DNA of 64,000 nt. Source: Marinifilum sp. D714. Its GTDB lineage: Bacteria > Bacteroidota > Bacteroidia > Bacteroidales > Marinifilaceae. Of this stretch, positions 56,355 to 64,000 are shown one piece after another; position 1 is the stretch's first letter, and every line of letters begins with the position of its first letter. The notes beneath the pieces are model-generated. The model saw only the letters and a list, made by a program, of their open reading frames with translations. It was not told where the DNA came from and made no database searches. Location: NCBI RefSeq assembly GCF_030851345.1, contig NZ_JALPNU010000004.1, positions 248,001 through 312,000 on the forward strand, written 5' to 3'. Made by a program: the position numbers and the translations under genes.

Positions 56355-57308
56355 TTATTGGTCATCAACTTCTTTCAAAAAATCATCTATTGCCTGCAGG
56401 TAAGGCTTAGGGTTGTCGTGCATGGTAATGTGGGCTGCATTTCCAATTATTGTAGATTTGGCACCCGGAGTCAAGCTTTGGAAGTGTTTTAGAGTTGAAG
56501 GAAGCACTTCGTCAGATTCTCCGCTAATGTAAAGGCTTGGGATGCTTATGTTTTGAAGTTGATTTGAGCGATCGTAATTCTTCAGTGTTCCACTTGCTGT
56601 AAACTCACTAGGTCCCCACATGTATTGGTAAATATTCATATTTGCCCCTTCAATTGTGCTGTCCATATTCGAATCCCAGGGTAATTTTTTTGCTACAAAC
56701 TTTCGGTAAAACATACCAATTGCCTCCTGATATTCCTTGGAGTCATAATTGCCGCTTTCTTCGCTGGCTTTGATTGCCATTTGTACTGAATCGGGTAGGG
56801 TTTGGATCAATTCATTGCAATCTTCCAGCCATTGGGGGATGCTTAATGCCGGACTTGCCAGAATCATTGCTTTTACTTGATCAGGATGTTTGAGGTAATA
56901 CTCCATGCCCAGGATTCCTCCCCAGGAATGCCCATACAGGTAGAATTTTTTCAATCCCAGTTCATTCACAAACTGATGGACTTGCGTTACGAAAGTTTCG
57001 ATATTCATGAGTGTTGTATCCGTGTGATGATCGGATCTACCACAGCCCAATTGATCCAGAAAAATGATGGGTCTATTTTTGCTTAATTCTGCCAATGGGT
57101 TCAAGTAATAGGATGGATAACCGGGGCCACCATGCAACAATACCAGTGGTGTTTCTGTTCCACTTCCTGCAATTTTATACCATACTTTTCCCCCAGTTAC
57201 ATCAATATATCCCTCACCGGAAGAGAGTTTTGCTTTCGGCTGACATCCTGTAATAAGAACTGAAGCCAGTCCAAATAAAAACAATCTAAAAGTCCATTTC
57301 TTTTTCAT
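56355..57308 (-). CDS. proline iminopeptidase-like S33 lipoprotein
   Basis: This 317-residue alpha/beta hydrolase has a lipoprotein signal (VLITGC, Cys22). HGGPGYPSYYL and the nucleophile motif GHSWGGILGMEY (Ser128) are characteristic of S33 prolyl aminopeptidases and tricorn-factor-like enzymes, as is FLDQLGCGRSD. Catalytic Asp (SGESDEVLP) and His (NAAHITMHD) are present. It probably removes N-terminal residues from peptides at the cell envelope. NTF2-like lipoprotein genes flank it. Confidence 0.9.
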   Translation of the reverse strand: MKKKWTFRLFLFGLASVLITGCQPKAKLSSGEGYIDVTGGKVWYKIAGSGTETPLVLLHGGPGYPSYYLNPLAELSKNRPIIFLDQLGCGRSDHHTDTTLMNIETFVTQVHQFVNELGLKKFYLYGHSWGGILGMEYYLKHPDQVKAMILASPALSIPQWLEDCNELIQTLPDSVQMAIKASEESGNYDSKEYQEAIGMFYRKFVAKKLPWDSNMDSTIEGANMNIYQYMWGPSEFTASGTLKNYDRSNQLQNISIPSLYISGESDEVLPSTLKHFQSLTPGAKSTIIGNAAHITMHDNPKPYLQAIDDFLKEVDDQ

Positions 57309-57362
57309 ATCGCCATTGTTTTATTGATTGTTACTGATTTTTTCAGGATGGAAACATTTTGC

Positions 57363-57878
57363 TTACTCTTGTTCCATCTCTTTTTCTGCTTGAAGGCTTG
57401 GTAAGGGAAGTTCGCTAACCGGAGCATCCCAGATCACCTGCCACTTTCCTTCTATTTTTTCCCACAAAACCATATAATTGCCTTTGTCACTCATCTGTGG
57501 GATGGGAGAATTCTCATTGGGTGTAAATTCCAAGCTATACTTTCCAAGTTCAACAGCCAGTTTGCCACTGGTTTTCACTTCAACTGTTTTTAGTTTAAAA
57601 TCCCAGGTTCCAAATTGCATGAATTCGCTCCATGCTTCTTTGTATTCCTCAGCCCCCATTATGGGTTTTTGATTTGGAATCATTTGTATGGAGTTTTTTG
57701 TGAAAAAGCTGGCAAGGGAATCTACCATTCCTTTTTTGTAGAAGCCAGAAATCCTGACATTCTTTTCGTTGATCAATTTCTTGAGTGCCTCCTTGTCTAC
57801 ACTTTCCTTTTGTATGGAGGTATTGCATCCCAAGACTGAAAGGATGATAATTAAAACAGGTAGAAATCGTATCATCAT
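57363..57878 (-). CDS. NTF2-like (DUF4440) lipoprotein B
   Basis: This 171-residue lipoprotein has its lipobox at LSVLGC (Cys18). The NTF2 pattern is KKGMVDSLASFFTKNSIQMI, then MGAEEYKEAWSEFMQFGTWD, SGKLAVELGKYSLEF, and VLWEKIEGKWQVIWDAPVS. The Trp-x-Val-x-Trp end is typical of DUF4440. It is 54 bp upstream of the S33 peptidase gene, in the same orientation. Confidence 0.85.
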   Translation of the reverse strand: MMIRFLPVLIIILSVLGCNTSIQKESVDKEALKKLINEKNVRISGFYKKGMVDSLASFFTKNSIQMIPNQKPIMGAEEYKEAWSEFMQFGTWDFKLKTVEVKTSGKLAVELGKYSLEFTPNENSPIPQMSDKGNYMVLWEKIEGKWQVIWDAPVSELPLPSLQAEKEMEQE

Positions 57879-58141
57879 TACATAGGTTTTAAGTTTTCAA
57901 ACTAATTCTACAGGAATTTCAAAACGGATTCAGTCTCACATAGTAACCGGCATTACAATTGGAGATAATGCAGATTATTAATTGGTATGAGCCATTTGTT
58001 CGTATTATTCCAAATGCCTAACCAATTATAAATCGGCATTTCAATTTAATATTTCACAGATTTGCTTAAGACTTATTCTGAAATTTAAATGGTATAACAA
58101 GTTCGCGCAAGTAGGGGAGGCTTAAGAACCGTAAGTTTAAA

Positions 58142-58606
58142 TTATTTTATAGTATCCGTTTCCATAGAGACGTTATCAGAAAAATAGAATTTGATTTTCA
58201 GTTTACCATCTTCTTTTACCATATATGCACTCTCGAACCACTCATATTTGTGATGTACTTTGGTAGTATCAAATTGCATGATAAAATTTCCGGTGTTGAA
58301 TAAACTGATATGGGCAGAATTGATATCCGATGAGATTTTAAGATCACTCATTTTCCAGTCATTTTCGATAATGGGGAATGAGGCAACAAATTCCAGGAAC
58401 TCATCTTTATTCATCTCTCTTTGCGCTTCATAGATTATAAAATCTTTAGTGATGTAATCATCTAATAATTCAGGGGTGTTGTTTTCTTTTTCAAAGGCTT
58501 CAAAAAAGCCTTCAATGGTTTTCTTTACTTCCGATTCTGAGATTTTTTCTGGTTGAGGTGTACAACTCGCCGCAATTACAATTAGTATAAGCATTAGTTT
58601 TTTCAT
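58142..58606 (-). CDS. NTF2-like lipoprotein C
   Basis: This 154-residue lipoprotein has its lipobox at VIAASC (Cys15). The SnoaL-like pattern is EVKKTIEGFFEAFEKEN, DDYITKDFIIYEAQREM, SAHISLFNTGNFIM and AYMVKEDGKLKIKFYFSD. It is the third lipoprotein of this fold within 3 kb, at low identity to the other two. Ligand unknown. Confidence 0.8.
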   Translation of the reverse strand: MKKLMLILIVIAASCTPQPEKISESEVKKTIEGFFEAFEKENNTPELLDDYITKDFIIYEAQREMNKDEFLEFVASFPIIENDWKMSDLKISSDINSAHISLFNTGNFIMQFDTTKVHHKYEWFESAYMVKEDGKLKIKFYFSDNVSMETDTIK

Positions 58607-58808
58607 GGTTGATTTTCTTTGGTGATATACTAATTTAGTGAATTTTTGGTTGATATAAAACTCTTAAAATCTATATGTTAATAAAAATACGTGTATCATA
58701 ATGATATATGAAGATTGATGTATTTTGAATCATTACCCCGTGTAGATTCCTGTTTTCAAGATTCTAATTTACACTGGCAAAAGATGGGTGGTGTTGTAAT
58801 TCAGCTTA

Positions 58809-59078
58809 TTACTTACGTTGTTTTTCGTTTTGATCTGTTTTCTTGAACCAATTTTTAGGATTAAAGTAGGATTTGTATTTCTTAAAGAGCTCTTTACCCA
58901 CCAATATTCCACCAGACCAAAACAGTACTTCCCCAATAATCAGCGATACGGTGGAAAGGGTAATCTTGGTTTTGGCCTCCAATTCCATAAAGGGAAATAC
59001 AGGTATAATCAGAAAGAATGGGATGCATAGAATGATTAGAAAAATCCCTAATTTGATTTGCCAGTTCTTCTTTTTCAT
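58809..59078 (-). CDS. transporter-suffix-like small membrane protein
   Basis: This 89-residue protein has two transmembrane helices (about 8-32 and 38-64), separated by a short loop FMELEAKTKITLS, with the conserved GEVLFWSGGILVGKELFKKYK and a basic tail. This matches the 'transporter suffix domain' family, small proteins of unknown role often found next to or fused to transporters. No transporter is adjacent here. Confidence 0.7.
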   Translation of the reverse strand: MKKKNWQIKLGIFLIILCIPFFLIIPVFPFMELEAKTKITLSTVSLIIGEVLFWSGGILVGKELFKKYKSYFNPKNWFKKTDQNEKQRK

Positions 59079-59189
59079 GCTGTTTGTATTAGGTCAAGTG
59101 CTTAAATCAGTTATAAAAATTGCGAATTAAGACTTGAAATAGCTGTATTGATTAGACAATGATGAATTTTATTATATTTTCAAGTTGAG

Positions 59190-59305
59190 TTTTTCCCTTA
59201 CAAGGGAAAATCCCGACAGGGAAAAGGGTGAAATAAGAAGAATATAATTAAAAATACACCCTTCTGGCTGTCGCCATCTTCCCTAAAAGGGAAGAATTCC
59301 TAAAT
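59190..59305. repeat. imperfect inverted repeat with internal palindromes
   Basis: The arms CCCGACAGGGAAAAGGGTG and CACCCTTCTGGCTGTCGCC pair imperfectly around an AT-rich loop. Each is flanked by a small palindrome (CCCTTACAAGGG on the left, TTCCCTAAAAGGGAA on the right). It fills most of the 306-bp gap before the thiolase gene end and looks like a dispersed hairpin element. Confidence 0.65.
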
Positions 59306-59384
59306 CTATTTAATAGTTAGCAAACTTTCGATTGCTTTTTGAAAGTATATTTTTAACCCTTGATTCACGTTTAAATAATCCATA

Positions 59385-60590
59385 TTAAACTTTCTCCAAC
59401 ACTAAAGCAATTCCCTGTCCAACGCCAATACACATGGTGCAAAGGGCATACTTAGCATCGGAGTGAATCAATTGGTAATATGCTGATGTGGTGATGCGGG
59501 CTCCGCTCATTCCCAATGGATGACCTAGGGCAATGGCACCTCCCAAAGGATTGATGCGTGGGTCATCATCTGCCAGTCCCAATTCACGGGTGCAGCCAAG
59601 CGATTGTGCTGCAAAGGCCTCGTTCAATTCAATGATATCCATATCATCAAGATGGAGTCCGGTTAGTTGTAGCACTTTTCGAGTAGCTGTCACCGGTCCC
59701 ATACCCATAATTCTTGGCAGAACACCAGCAGTAGCCATGCCCAATATCTTTACCTTAGGAGTGAGATGGTATTTTTTTACCGCCTGTTCGGAAGCCAGTA
59801 GCATGGCAGCGGCTCCATCGTTTACTCCCGAAGCATTTCCTGCAGTAATGCATCCGTTGGGTCCGGAAATTGATTTCAGACTTGCCAGTTTTTCCAATGT
59901 GGAAAGCCGTGGATGTTCGTCGGTAGAGAAGAGGATGGGATCAGCTTTTCGCTGTGGGATTTCCACGGGGACAATCTCGTGAGCCAAACTTCCATTTTCC
60001 TGAGCGTTGCGTGCTTTTTCCTGGCTCCATCGTGCAAACTTGTCTTGATCTTCGCGAGAGATTGAAAAATCGTCGGCAATGTTTTGTGCCGTTTGAATCA
60101 TTCCTTCGGTACCATACATCTGGTCTAGTTTTTTATTCACAAATCGCCAGCCGATGGTGGTATCTTCCAGTTTGTGGGTACGACCAAACGCTGTCTCTGC
60201 TTTTCCCATTACAAATGGCGCTCTCGACATGCTTTCCACACCTCCGGCAATCATCAAATCTGCTTCTCCTGCTTTTATGGCCCTGGCTGCACTTCCAATG
60301 GCATCCATTCCCGATCCGCACAGGCGGTTGATGGTAGCAGCAGGAACCGTTTCAGGAAAACCAGCCAAAAGGGTAGCCATTCTTGCTACATTTCGGTTGT
60401 CTTCTCCTGACTGATTGGCACAGCCCATTAATATGTCATCAATGGCTGCCCAATCCATTTCCGGATTTCGATTCATCAAGGCTTTTAGAGGAATGGCTGC
60501 TAAATCATCCGTTCGAACGGAAGCCAGTGTCCCTGCATATTTTCCTACAGGAGTTCTTATGGCATCGCAGATATATACAGTTGTTGTCAT
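59385..60590 (-). CDS. acetyl-CoA C-acyltransferase (thiolase)
   Basis: This 401-residue thiolase has catalytic Cys91 in NRLCGSGMDAIGS, His357 in ALGHPLGMSGAR and Cys387 in MCIGVGQG. Its length and the VESMSRAPFVMGKA segment are closest to the PcaF/3-oxoadipyl-CoA thiolase style. In this operon the likely job is to cleave a 3-oxoacyl-CoA made from beta-lysine into acetyl-CoA and a 4-aminobutyryl-type CoA; that is inference from context. It is the last gene, 166 bp after the aminotransferase. Confidence 0.92.
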   Translation of the reverse strand: MTTTVYICDAIRTPVGKYAGTLASVRTDDLAAIPLKALMNRNPEMDWAAIDDILMGCANQSGEDNRNVARMATLLAGFPETVPAATINRLCGSGMDAIGSAARAIKAGEADLMIAGGVESMSRAPFVMGKAETAFGRTHKLEDTTIGWRFVNKKLDQMYGTEGMIQTAQNIADDFSISREDQDKFARWSQEKARNAQENGSLAHEIVPVEIPQRKADPILFSTDEHPRLSTLEKLASLKSISGPNGCITAGNASGVNDGAAAMLLASEQAVKKYHLTPKVKILGMATAGVLPRIMGMGPVTATRKVLQLTGLHLDDMDIIELNEAFAAQSLGCTRELGLADDDPRINPLGGAIALGHPLGMSGARITTSAYYQLIHSDAKYALCTMCIGVGQGIALVLEKV

Positions 60591-60756
60591 ATGGTTTCTT
60601 TAAGAGCTTAGTGAACGTGAGTTCGATCTAGGCTTAAATTAGTGTTTGTAATAGAATTAACTTTATCATCAAGATTTCTGAAGTGCCAGGGAAATGTAGT
60701 TTTCATTTTGATACTTATCACTTTATCCTTACTACTTTATCCTTTTTACTTCATAC

Positions 60757-62103
60757 TTACTTGGCAAACTGATGAATTTCAGCTTTGTATTTCTTAAATC
60801 CATTGTATAGGGATTGAGACAGACGATCTACTTCTATCTGTGTGATGGTGGTGGCAAACATGCAAGCGAAGGTGTTGATCAGAATCAGGTTTTCGTGAAG
60901 GAAAAGATAGTCGAGAAGGTCTACAATTACTTTTCTTTCATCTGGAGCCTGGTAGGTTTCACGATAATTGCGTGGTGGTTTGTAGCGGAAATGTAAACGG
61001 AACATTGATCCCGCTCCTGTGATCGCGACAGGAACATCGGCCAACTGAATGACTTCCTGGATTTGCTTTTTAGCGATAGCTGCCATTTTATTGATGTCAT
61101 CCACTGCCTGTCTATCGTACAATTGCATGGCTGTTTTTCCTGCAATCATGGTAACCGGATTGGCCGAAAATGTGCCTGAATGGGGCTGTTTAATTACTTT
61201 TTTCGTAGGATCGAATACCGACATGATTTTTGCGCTACCAGCAATGGCGCCAACAGGAAATCCACCACCTATGATTTTTCCAAGGGCAGTCAAATCTGGC
61301 TTTATAGGATACAGATTCTGAGCTCCACTATAGGTTACACGATAGGTTACCACTTCGTCGAATACCAGAAGCACCTTGTTTTTTCTTGTCCAATTGTATA
61401 TTTCCAGCAAATATTTTTCCTCAATTGGGTACATCCCAACCCGGTGAGAAATCGGGTCAATTAATACGCAAGCCAGTTCATTTTTGTTGGCTTCCAATAA
61501 ATTGATGGTACGCTCAATATCGTTGTAAGGGAATACAATCACATCCTTTTTTACACTTTCGGGGGTGCCATAAGTTACCGGAACCGAATTGGGTTTGTCG
61601 ATGTCCCCCCAATTGTGAGGTTCTGCAATCTGACTAATTTCTGCAAAATCGTAGGTGCCGTGGTAGGCTCCTTCAGCCTTTGCAATTTTAGGTCTACCTG
61701 TATAAGCCCGGGCTGCTTTTATCATAGACATTACTGCCTCGGTGCCTGAGTTCACAAATCGAATTTTTTCAAACTCTTTGTTTCTTTCCACCAACAACTC
61801 ACCAAACTCTACTTCCACCTCACTTCCCAATGTATATGCAGTCCCGTTTTGCATTTGTTCCGTAACGGCATCTACAATCACAGGATGGGAGTGCCCATGA
61901 ATCAAAGAAGCCATATTGTTGGCGAAATCTATTCGGGTATTGCCATCGATATCGGTTACATAGCTGCCTTTGGCCTGAGCAACATAAAAAGGATGGGGAC
62001 GGCGGAAAATGGTATTTCTACTTACTCCACCGGTTATCACTTTTTTTGCTCTTTTGTAGAGTTTTAGGCTTGATTTATAATTTACATTATCAGCATTTTC
62101 CAT
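60757..62103 (-). CDS. class III aminotransferase, YodT-like
   Basis: From ATG 62103 the protein has 448 residues (MENADNVNYKSS); the longer frame to 62175 overlaps the upstream gene and was rejected. PLP binds Lys276 in TALGKIIGGGFPVGA, with FDEVVTYRVTYSG holding the ring-contacting Asp and NSGTEAVMSMIKAARA the phosphate loop. It resembles glutamate-1-semialdehyde aminomutase and B. subtilis YodT. Next to YodR/YodS-like CoA-transferase genes, a beta-lysine (or N6-acetyl-beta-lysine) transaminase role is likely. It starts 7 bp after the CoA-transferase stop. Confidence 0.85.
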   Translation of the reverse strand: MENADNVNYKSSLKLYKRAKKVITGGVSRNTIFRRPHPFYVAQAKGSYVTDIDGNTRIDFANNMASLIHGHSHPVIVDAVTEQMQNGTAYTLGSEVEVEFGELLVERNKEFEKIRFVNSGTEAVMSMIKAARAYTGRPKIAKAEGAYHGTYDFAEISQIAEPHNWGDIDKPNSVPVTYGTPESVKKDVIVFPYNDIERTINLLEANKNELACVLIDPISHRVGMYPIEEKYLLEIYNWTRKNKVLLVFDEVVTYRVTYSGAQNLYPIKPDLTALGKIIGGGFPVGAIAGSAKIMSVFDPTKKVIKQPHSGTFSANPVTMIAGKTAMQLYDRQAVDDINKMAAIAKKQIQEVIQLADVPVAITGAGSMFRLHFRYKPPRNYRETYQAPDERKVIVDLLDYLFLHENLILINTFACMFATTITQIEVDRLSQSLYNGFKKYKAEIHQFAK

Positions 62104-62110
62104 GATGATT

Positions 62111-62776
62111 TCAGAGTTTAGTATATTGAAATAGTTTGGCTTCGGTATGTTGCTGTAAATATTCAAAATCAACATTGGGGCCTAGTTTTCTTACAAAAAG
62201 GCCTTCTTTTTTTACATCGATTATGGCCAGGTTTGTATAAATGCTTTCCACAACCCCTTTGCCGGTAAGCGGATAGCTACATTGATTTAGGATTTTAGGT
62301 TTGCCATCTTTGGTATTGTGCTTTGTAATTACCAGTATCCTTTTTACACCTGCCACCAAATCCATTGCTCCCCCTACTGCAGGTATGGCATTGGCTGCAC
62401 CCGTTGACCAGTTGGCCAAATCGCCATTTTTAGAGATTTGCATGGCACCCAATACGCATACATCAATGTGACCACCTCTAATCATGGTAAAACTATCGGC
62501 ATGATGAAAGAAGCAAGCTCCGGGTATGGTAGTTACAGGTTTTTTACCAGCATTTATCAATTCAGGGTCTTCTTGTCCGGCCATTGGTACAGCGCCCATT
62601 CCCAGCAATCCATTTTCAGTCTGATAGATCAGTTCACGACCTTCGGGAACAAAGTCGGCAACCATTTCGGGCATGCCAATTCCGAGGTTCACATAGGAGC
62701 CATCGGGAATGTCCACCGCTACATTTTGAGCCATTTCCTTTTTGCTCCAGCCGATATTTATATGCTTTTCTACCAT
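62111..62776 (-). CDS. 3-oxoacid CoA-transferase subunit B
   Basis: This 221-residue beta subunit has YVNLGIGMPEMVADFVPEG and the catalytic Glu54 in YQTENGLLGMG, the site of the CoA-thioester intermediate. The segment FTMIRGGHIDVCVLGAMQIS is conserved. It moves CoA onto a 3-oxo acid, probably 3-oxo-6-(acetyl)aminohexanoate. It overlaps the subunit A gene by 7 bp, so the two are translationally coupled. Confidence 0.95.
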   Translation of the reverse strand: MVEKHINIGWSKKEMAQNVAVDIPDGSYVNLGIGMPEMVADFVPEGRELIYQTENGLLGMGAVPMAGQEDPELINAGKKPVTTIPGACFFHHADSFTMIRGGHIDVCVLGAMQISKNGDLANWSTGAANAIPAVGGAMDLVAGVKRILVITKHNTKDGKPKILNQCSYPLTGKGVVESIYTNLAIIDVKKEGLFVRKLGPNVDFEYLQQHTEAKLFQYTKL

Positions 62777-63483
62777 GGGTATGTAAGTTTTTGTGCCACC
62801 AAATCAGATTCATGGGCAGGATTGGAAACTTCGATAATATGATTCACAAAAATTCCTGGTGTTACCACGATTTCGGGATCTATGACACCTGCCTCCACTA
62901 CCTTTTTCGCCTGAACAATGCTTGTTGTGGCGGCTGTACACATGATGGGTCCAAAATTTCGTGCGGTAGCATGATAGGTTAAATTGCCATAACGATCGGC
63001 CAGTTCGCATTTTACCAGAGAGAAATCGGCTTTAATGCCTCTTTCCAATACATATTCTATCCCGTCAAATACTCTGCATTCCTTTCCTTTTGCCAAAGGA
63101 GTATTTACCGAGGCAGGAGTGTAGAATGCTGGAATGCCTGCACCGCCGGCTCTTATTCTTTCTGCTAAGGTACCTTGCGGTACGAGCTCCAATTCTATTT
63201 CACCGGCATTGTAGAGTTCAGGAAATACAGTTGAGTTGGCAGTTCTGGGAAAAGAACAGATCATCTTTTTAACTCTTCGTTGTTCGATTAAGGCTGCCAG
63301 TCCTACATTTCCACTTCCGGTATTGTTACTCACCACAGTAAGGTCTTTAGCCCCTTGATCGATCAAGGCATGAATCAATTCAATGGGGCTGCCAGCTTCA
63401 CCAAAGCCACTAATCATTATGGTGGCACCATCGTGAATGTCTTGTACGGCTTCGGCTAATGATTTTACTGTTTTGTTAATCAT
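62770..63483 (-). CDS. 3-oxoacid CoA-transferase subunit A
   Basis: This 237-residue alpha subunit has the glycine-rich MISGFGEAGSPIELIHAL motif, the NNTGSGNVGLAALI loop, and ELVPQGTLAERIRAGGAGIPAFYTP, all diagnostic of AtoD/ScoA-type subunits. It pairs with the B subunit downstream. The gene lies 31 bp after the end of the KamA-like gene, in the same operon. Confidence 0.95.
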   Translation of the reverse strand: MINKTVKSLAEAVQDIHDGATIMISGFGEAGSPIELIHALIDQGAKDLTVVSNNTGSGNVGLAALIEQRRVKKMICSFPRTANSTVFPELYNAGEIELELVPQGTLAERIRAGGAGIPAFYTPASVNTPLAKGKECRVFDGIEYVLERGIKADFSLVKCELADRYGNLTYHATARNFGPIMCTAATTSIVQAKKVVEAGVIDPEIVVTPGIFVNHIIEVSNPAHESDLVAQKLTYPW

Positions 63484-63514
63484 AGAACAGAAATGGTATT
63501 GTTTGAACGATATT

Positions 63515-64000
63515 CTATTTTCTCTCTAATTGTTTTTCTATGGCTTCTAATTCATCTGTATAGAAATATTTGTCACCTTCAAATGGTTTCAGTTTTTCAA
63601 TGGTGTTCTGTTGGTCGTCGTATTTTGCCAAATACACCCTGTCCATCCATTCCATATTTCTGGCTTCGTTGAATTTAAGTGCAAAGGCTGTTTCTCCGTT
63701 CACCTCTACGGTACCCAACATCGAGGCTTTCCCGGCTGATGAGGTCATAGAGATATACCTGGAAGGTCGGCCAACTGATGGAAGACTTCTGTATATCTGG
63801 CTAAATACCTTATTGATATCTGCCAATGGTGCCGTGAAGTAGTGATGTTCTCCCGTTGGTCGTGCATAATACATGGAATGGAAACCAATGCCCAGCATCA
63901 TGAGTACATGTCCAAGGTCTATCCAGTTTTGAGCCGATTTATTGATATCAATTCCTCCATTTTCATCAGGGAACAAACTGATATGCTTCATGATTGGACT
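63515..64000 (-). CDS. kamA: KamA-family radical SAM lysine 2,3-aminomutase, C-terminal part
   Basis: The frame is open from the window edge (no start needed before 64000) to a stop at 63515, giving the last 161 residues. The radical SAM Cys motif is outside the window. The C-terminal region resembles that of long KamA-like proteins: MYYARPTGEHHYFTAPL, then PSRYISMTSSAGKASMLGTV, YLAKYDDQQN and FYTDELEAIE. Together with the downstream CoA-transferase, aminotransferase and thiolase genes this fits lysine 2,3-aminomutase, the entry step of beta-lysine catabolism. Identity rests on this tail and the context only. Confidence 0.7.
   Translation of the reverse strand, partial: SPIMKHISLFPDENGGIDINKSAQNWIDLGHVLMMLGIGFHSMYYARPTGEHHYFTAPLADINKVFSQIYRSLPSVGRPSRYISMTSSAGKASMLGTVEVNGETAFALKFNEARNMEWMDRVYLAKYDDQQNTIEKLKPFEGDKYFYTDELEAIEKQLERK

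Noticed and set aside
53020-58125. Weak matches to the attC-like end (TAGGGGAG near 53030, GTAGGGGAGG near 58110)
   Set aside because: Only about 15 bases resemble the element; the core TTCCATTGCC and the paired arms are absent.

Overview
The window is an AT-rich chromosome segment of a Bacteroidota bacterium. The evidence is two SusC-type TonB-dependent receptors (one paired with SusD), a PorE-like type IX secretion protein, many short secreted lipoproteins, promoters of the Bacteroidota type (TAnnTTTG) and almost no Shine-Dalgarno sequences. A 2-oxoglutarate dehydrogenase, a histidine-catabolism enzyme and a lysine-catabolism operon point to a free-living amino-acid and glycan user, possibly a marine Marinilabiliales-like organism. 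The genus cannot be fixed from this window.

Layout. 0-5.6 kb is housekeeping: the start of a YicC-type RNase, a MATE exporter, a Uup-type ABC-F protein, endonuclease III, a ZupT zinc importer and a small 2[4Fe-4S] ferredoxin. 5.6-10.6 kb is a SusC/SusD pair behind a long structured leader. 10.6-19.1 kb holds a YfcC-type carrier divergent from hutI, a degenerate M23 protein and the sucAB pair. 19.2-29 kb holds a YiiX-like hydrolase with an AddB-like nuclease, a PorE-like OmpA protein, a cysteine-less DsbD-like protein overlapping a cysteine desulfurase, and two copies of a 200-bp dispersed repeat. 29.4-37.2 kb holds a GH3/beta-lactamase fusion, a 2-hydroxyacid dehydrogenase-coaX-CYTH operon, and an ATP-grasp/GNAT/methyltransferase operon.

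37.2-51.8 kb is the most unusual part. Unrelated accessory genes, all on the minus strand, are followed by copies of one 75-120 bp imperfect palindrome that often begins in the stop codon (TAAC...) and, in three copies, ends in GTT. The next gene often starts only 25-45 bp further on. This resembles an integron gene-cassette array (attC-like sites) without an integrase in view. Three transcription units also share a 45-bp upstream element. A solitary SusC-like gene interrupts the array. Cargo includes an HD hydrolase, a GFA protein, a mercaptopyruvate sulfurtransferase, an esterase, a TlpA-type thioredoxin, a LytTR membrane regulator, a membrane metallopeptidase and a 775-residue PD-(D/E)XK/SEC-C nuclease-like protein.

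51.9-59.4 kb holds a 44-bp tandem hairpin array, an MFS exporter, two alpha/beta hydrolases, three NTF2-like lipoproteins and a third copy of the 200-bp repeat. 59.4-64 kb is a minus-strand operon that reads as beta-lysine catabolism: the end of a KamA-type lysine 2,3-aminomutase, two CoA-transferase subunits, a class III aminotransferase and a thiolase.
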